The notes under the pieces were generated by a model. That model did not search any database. It was not told where the DNA came from and saw nothing but the letters and a program-made list of their open reading frames with translations. The translations under genes and the position numbers were made by a program. A stretch of DNA of 7,825 bases from Treponema sp. UBA3819 (lineage in GTDB: Bacteria > Spirochaetota > Spirochaetia > Treponematales > Treponemataceae), in contig DFDV01000037.1 of assembly GCA_002369025.1 (NCBI GenBank), forward strand, positions 1 through 7,825, read 5' to 3'. Below, one piece after another: positions 6,067-7,825 of the stretch. Each line of letters starts with the position of its first letter. Position 1 is the stretch's first letter.

Positions 6067-7587
6067 ATGTATTTGTATCGCATCAACATGATGTTGCACC
6101 GAGGACTTTTGTTTTGCCTGATTCTGTTTCGCTGCTTTTTCATTCAGGCGCAGACCGCATCACATGTACTGGAATTTTCTTCTCCTCAGGACATTACTTT
6201 TGATGTAAACGCCGTGTCTGCGTCTCGGTCGGTGTACGGTATTCCTGTGCATGAAGGCAATGACGGAAAAAAGCACTATCTGACGGCACTTAGCGGCATG
6301 TTGCTTTCCGAAGGTATTATCCATGGCTGGAGTCGTTTTGTCGTGGGTGCAGGCTGGGCAAAAGTGTCCGTGGATTCGCTTCTTGACTGGCGGCGTGAGT
6401 TGGAATTTGATGACGATTATGTGTGGACGAATTTTGTGCTGCATCCCTTTCAGGGCAGTTTGTATTATATGGCGGCGCGGAATGCCAATTTGAACCGCAT
6501 TGAATCACTGGGAGTGACGGCACTGGGGGATTTTATCTGGGAGTGGTTTGCCGAGACTACCAGTCCGTCAATAAACGATTTGTTTTATTCGTTTGCGGGA
6601 GGATTTGCTGTTGGTGAGATGATGTATCGACTTTCGCTGGAGGCAGAGCAGATTTCGGGCTTTTTTGGCTACGCAGTGAATCCCATGCGCATTTGGACTG
6701 ACCCGCTTACCCGTACAAAACCGCGGGGAACAGTGGGAAATATTCATAAAATTTCACTGAAATACAAAGTGGGTACGGTACGAACATATTCTTACTCCGG
6801 TTATGATACTGTTCAGTCGCCTGCGGAACATTTTCCGCTGTTTTTGTCGCCTGATATTTCCATCATTTATAATGACCCTTACGGACACGATTCCAACGAC
6901 CCTTTCAGCCAGTTTGATTTTCGCTTTGCGGTAGGACTTGGTGCGGGGTCTGGAAGATGGCGTGGCATGTTGAGCGAGGAACAGCATGTCATGTACGATA
7001 TTTTTCTTTCCAGCAACGGCATGCTCTTTGCCCGCGCACTGGATGTTGACAGCAACAAAGATACAACGGTCGGCATGGTGCTTGATTATGATGTACGCTG
7101 GCAGTCGCTCATAGACATTGCTTCTCTTGCCCCTGGTTTTGCGATAAAGCAACGTATCCGTCGATTGAGCAATACCGTTGAGTGGCAGTTGCATCTTGAT
7201 TGGAATCTTTTGGGTATAACAGACTACTATTATTTTCATCGTGCACCAGACTCAAACATGATGGGTGCCCGTCGTGATTACAGTTATATGGTAGGCCCTG
7301 AGGTGGTTTTTCAGTGGAATTGGATGAACAAAAAGGGTTTCCTTTTTGAAAACATCGTGCATGCCTATGCGGGGTACGACTTTGCTTTTCAGACCCAGAC
7401 AAATCAAAGCACGGGATGGGAATATATCGGGATGTGGGAGATGAATTTTGAGTTGCCGCTCCCAAAAGAACTGTTTTTAGGGCTGGGAACAACGGTCTAT
7501 CTAAAGTACGCCCGATATGAGTCTGTAGACGATGTTTTTCAGCATGCCTATTTTGCGAATTTCTACCTAAAGCGGCAATTGCACTAG
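6067..7587 (+). CDS. DUF3943-family envelope protein with signal peptide (second of a tandem pair)
   Basis: 506 residues from ATG 6067. A basic N-region (R5, R12) and a hydrophobic core lead to FIQAQ (25-29), a likely Sec signal peptide cleaved near residue 27-29. The family block is at about 115-195: WTNFVLHPFQG (120-130), ARNANLNRIES, WEWFAET, NDLFYSF and FAVGEMMYRLS. Roughly half of the residues match the upstream paralogue by eye over almost the whole mature length, including KPRGTxGNI, YNDPYxHDSN, SNGMLF, SLAPGFAIKQRI and RDYSYMVG. The C-terminal half is aromatic-rich and barrel-like; the last residue is His. The start is ambiguous: 6067 has only a weak GAGAG (6052-6056) 10 bases upstream, inside the palindrome arm, while the paired ATG ATG at 6088 and 6091 would give a more compact signal peptide but have no SD. 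It has its own promoter. The function is unknown; an outer-membrane or periplasmic location is inferred. Confidence 0.82.
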   Translation: MYLYRINMMLHRGLLFCLILFRCFFIQAQTASHVLEFSSPQDITFDVNAVSASRSVYGIPVHEGNDGKKHYLTALSGMLLSEGIIHGWSRFVVGAGWAKVSVDSLLDWRRELEFDDDYVWTNFVLHPFQGSLYYMAARNANLNRIESLGVTALGDFIWEWFAETTSPSINDLFYSFAGGFAVGEMMYRLSLEAEQISGFFGYAVNPMRIWTDPLTRTKPRGTVGNIHKISLKYKVGTVRTYSYSGYDTVQSPAEHFPLFLSPDISIIYNDPYGHDSNDPFSQFDFRFAVGLGAGSGRWRGMLSEEQHVMYDIFLSSNGMLFARALDVDSNKDTTVGMVLDYDVRWQSLIDIASLAPGFAIKQRIRRLSNTVEWQLHLDWNLLGITDYYYFHRAPDSNMMGARRDYSYMVGPEVVFQWNWMNKKGFLFENIVHAYAGYDFAFQTQTNQSTGWEYIGMWEMNFELPLPKELFLGLGTTVYLKYARYESVDDVFQHAYFANFYLKRQLH

Positions 7588-7622
7588 AAAAAACTGCGAT
7601 ATACAAAACTTTTATTTTTCTG

Positions 7623-7649
7623 TAGAATTACGGCGGGTGGAAAAAATCA
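7623..7649 (+). promoter_or_regulatory. Possible -10 element and ribosome binding site of thrC
   Basis: TAGAAT (7623-7628) resembles a -10, but no clear -35 is present 16-18 bases upstream, where the sequence is A/T-rich. GGGTGG (7635-7640), nine bases before ATG 7650, is a weak SD. The spacer after the second DUF3943 gene (7588-7649) has no hairpin with a T-run, so read-through into thrC is possible. Confidence 0.3.
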
Positions 7650-7825
7650 ATGAAATTTAACAGCACACGAAATAGCAGCGTATTTGTAAACTTTGAAAAA
7701 GCGGTGACTGACTGTCTCCCGGCAGACGGTGGACTCTATATTCCGTCGGACAGCCCTGACTTGCGCCGCTGGATTTTGTACACGAATGAAAACACTCCTT
7801 TTGCAAGCATTGCCGGTGCCCTTAC
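7650..7825 (+). CDS. thrC: Threonine synthase, N-terminal part, truncated by window edge
   Basis: 58 complete codons are visible before the window ends. The N-terminus MKFNSTRNSS, the FEKAVTDCLPADGGLYIP segment (15-32) and a following FASIAGAL stretch (51-58) match the start of threonine synthase, whose family begins with a Y/N-STR motif and a GLxxDGGLxxP motif. The enzyme uses pyridoxal phosphate to convert O-phosphohomoserine to threonine in the cytoplasm. The PLP lysine and the rest of the catalytic domain lie outside the window. The start is ATG 7650 with a weak SD. It runs in the same direction as the DUF3943 genes, 62 bases after the second one, and has no evident functional link to them. 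Confidence 0.9.
   Translation, partial: MKFNSTRNSSVFVNFEKAVTDCLPADGGLYIPSDSPDLRRWILYTNENTPFASIAGAL

Overview
The window looks like a chromosomal segment of a spirochaete, most likely a Treponema-type organism. The reasons are a tandem pair of DUF3943-type envelope proteins, a c-di-GMP response regulator paired with an HPt protein, moderate GC content, and intergenic DNA rich in small hairpins. The genus is an inference from gene content and style, not from a marker gene.

Layout. Positions 1-640 (minus strand) hold the N-terminal 213 codons of an iron-containing alcohol dehydrogenase, cut by the window edge. Positions 641-953 are a 313-base divergent intergenic region. It has a candidate promoter in each direction and, towards the plus strand, a leader of about 200 bases with an unusually dense set of complementary segments. 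One of these is an anti-Shine-Dalgarno element that could pair either with an upstream SD mimic or with the real SD. Positions 954-4327 form a compact plus-strand operon: a response regulator with a degenerate GGDEF domain and an intact EAL domain (c-di-GMP phosphodiesterase), then a single-domain HPt phosphotransfer protein (13-base gap), then 3-oxoacyl-ACP synthase FabF (7-base gap). After a GC-rich hairpin tract of about 100 bases come two tandem paralogous DUF3943 proteins with signal peptides (4428-5909 and 6067-7587). Between them lies a 46-bp perfect palindrome followed by eight T residues. It is both a terminator-like structure and an overlap with the -10/+1 of a good sigma70-type promoter. 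The window ends in the first 58 codons of threonine synthase (thrC, from 7650).

How the genes may work together. The first two operon genes suggest phosphorelay-controlled c-di-GMP degradation: a kinase outside the window would phosphorylate the HPt protein or the receiver domain, and the output is EAL hydrolysis of c-di-GMP. FabF (membrane fatty acid elongation) and the two envelope proteins point to cell-envelope functions on the same strand, but a regulatory link between signalling and envelope genes is only inferred from proximity. No mobile element, CRISPR array, tRNA or rRNA was seen. The most interesting non-coding objects are the leader at about 746-953 and the palindrome-promoter overlap at 5986-6066.
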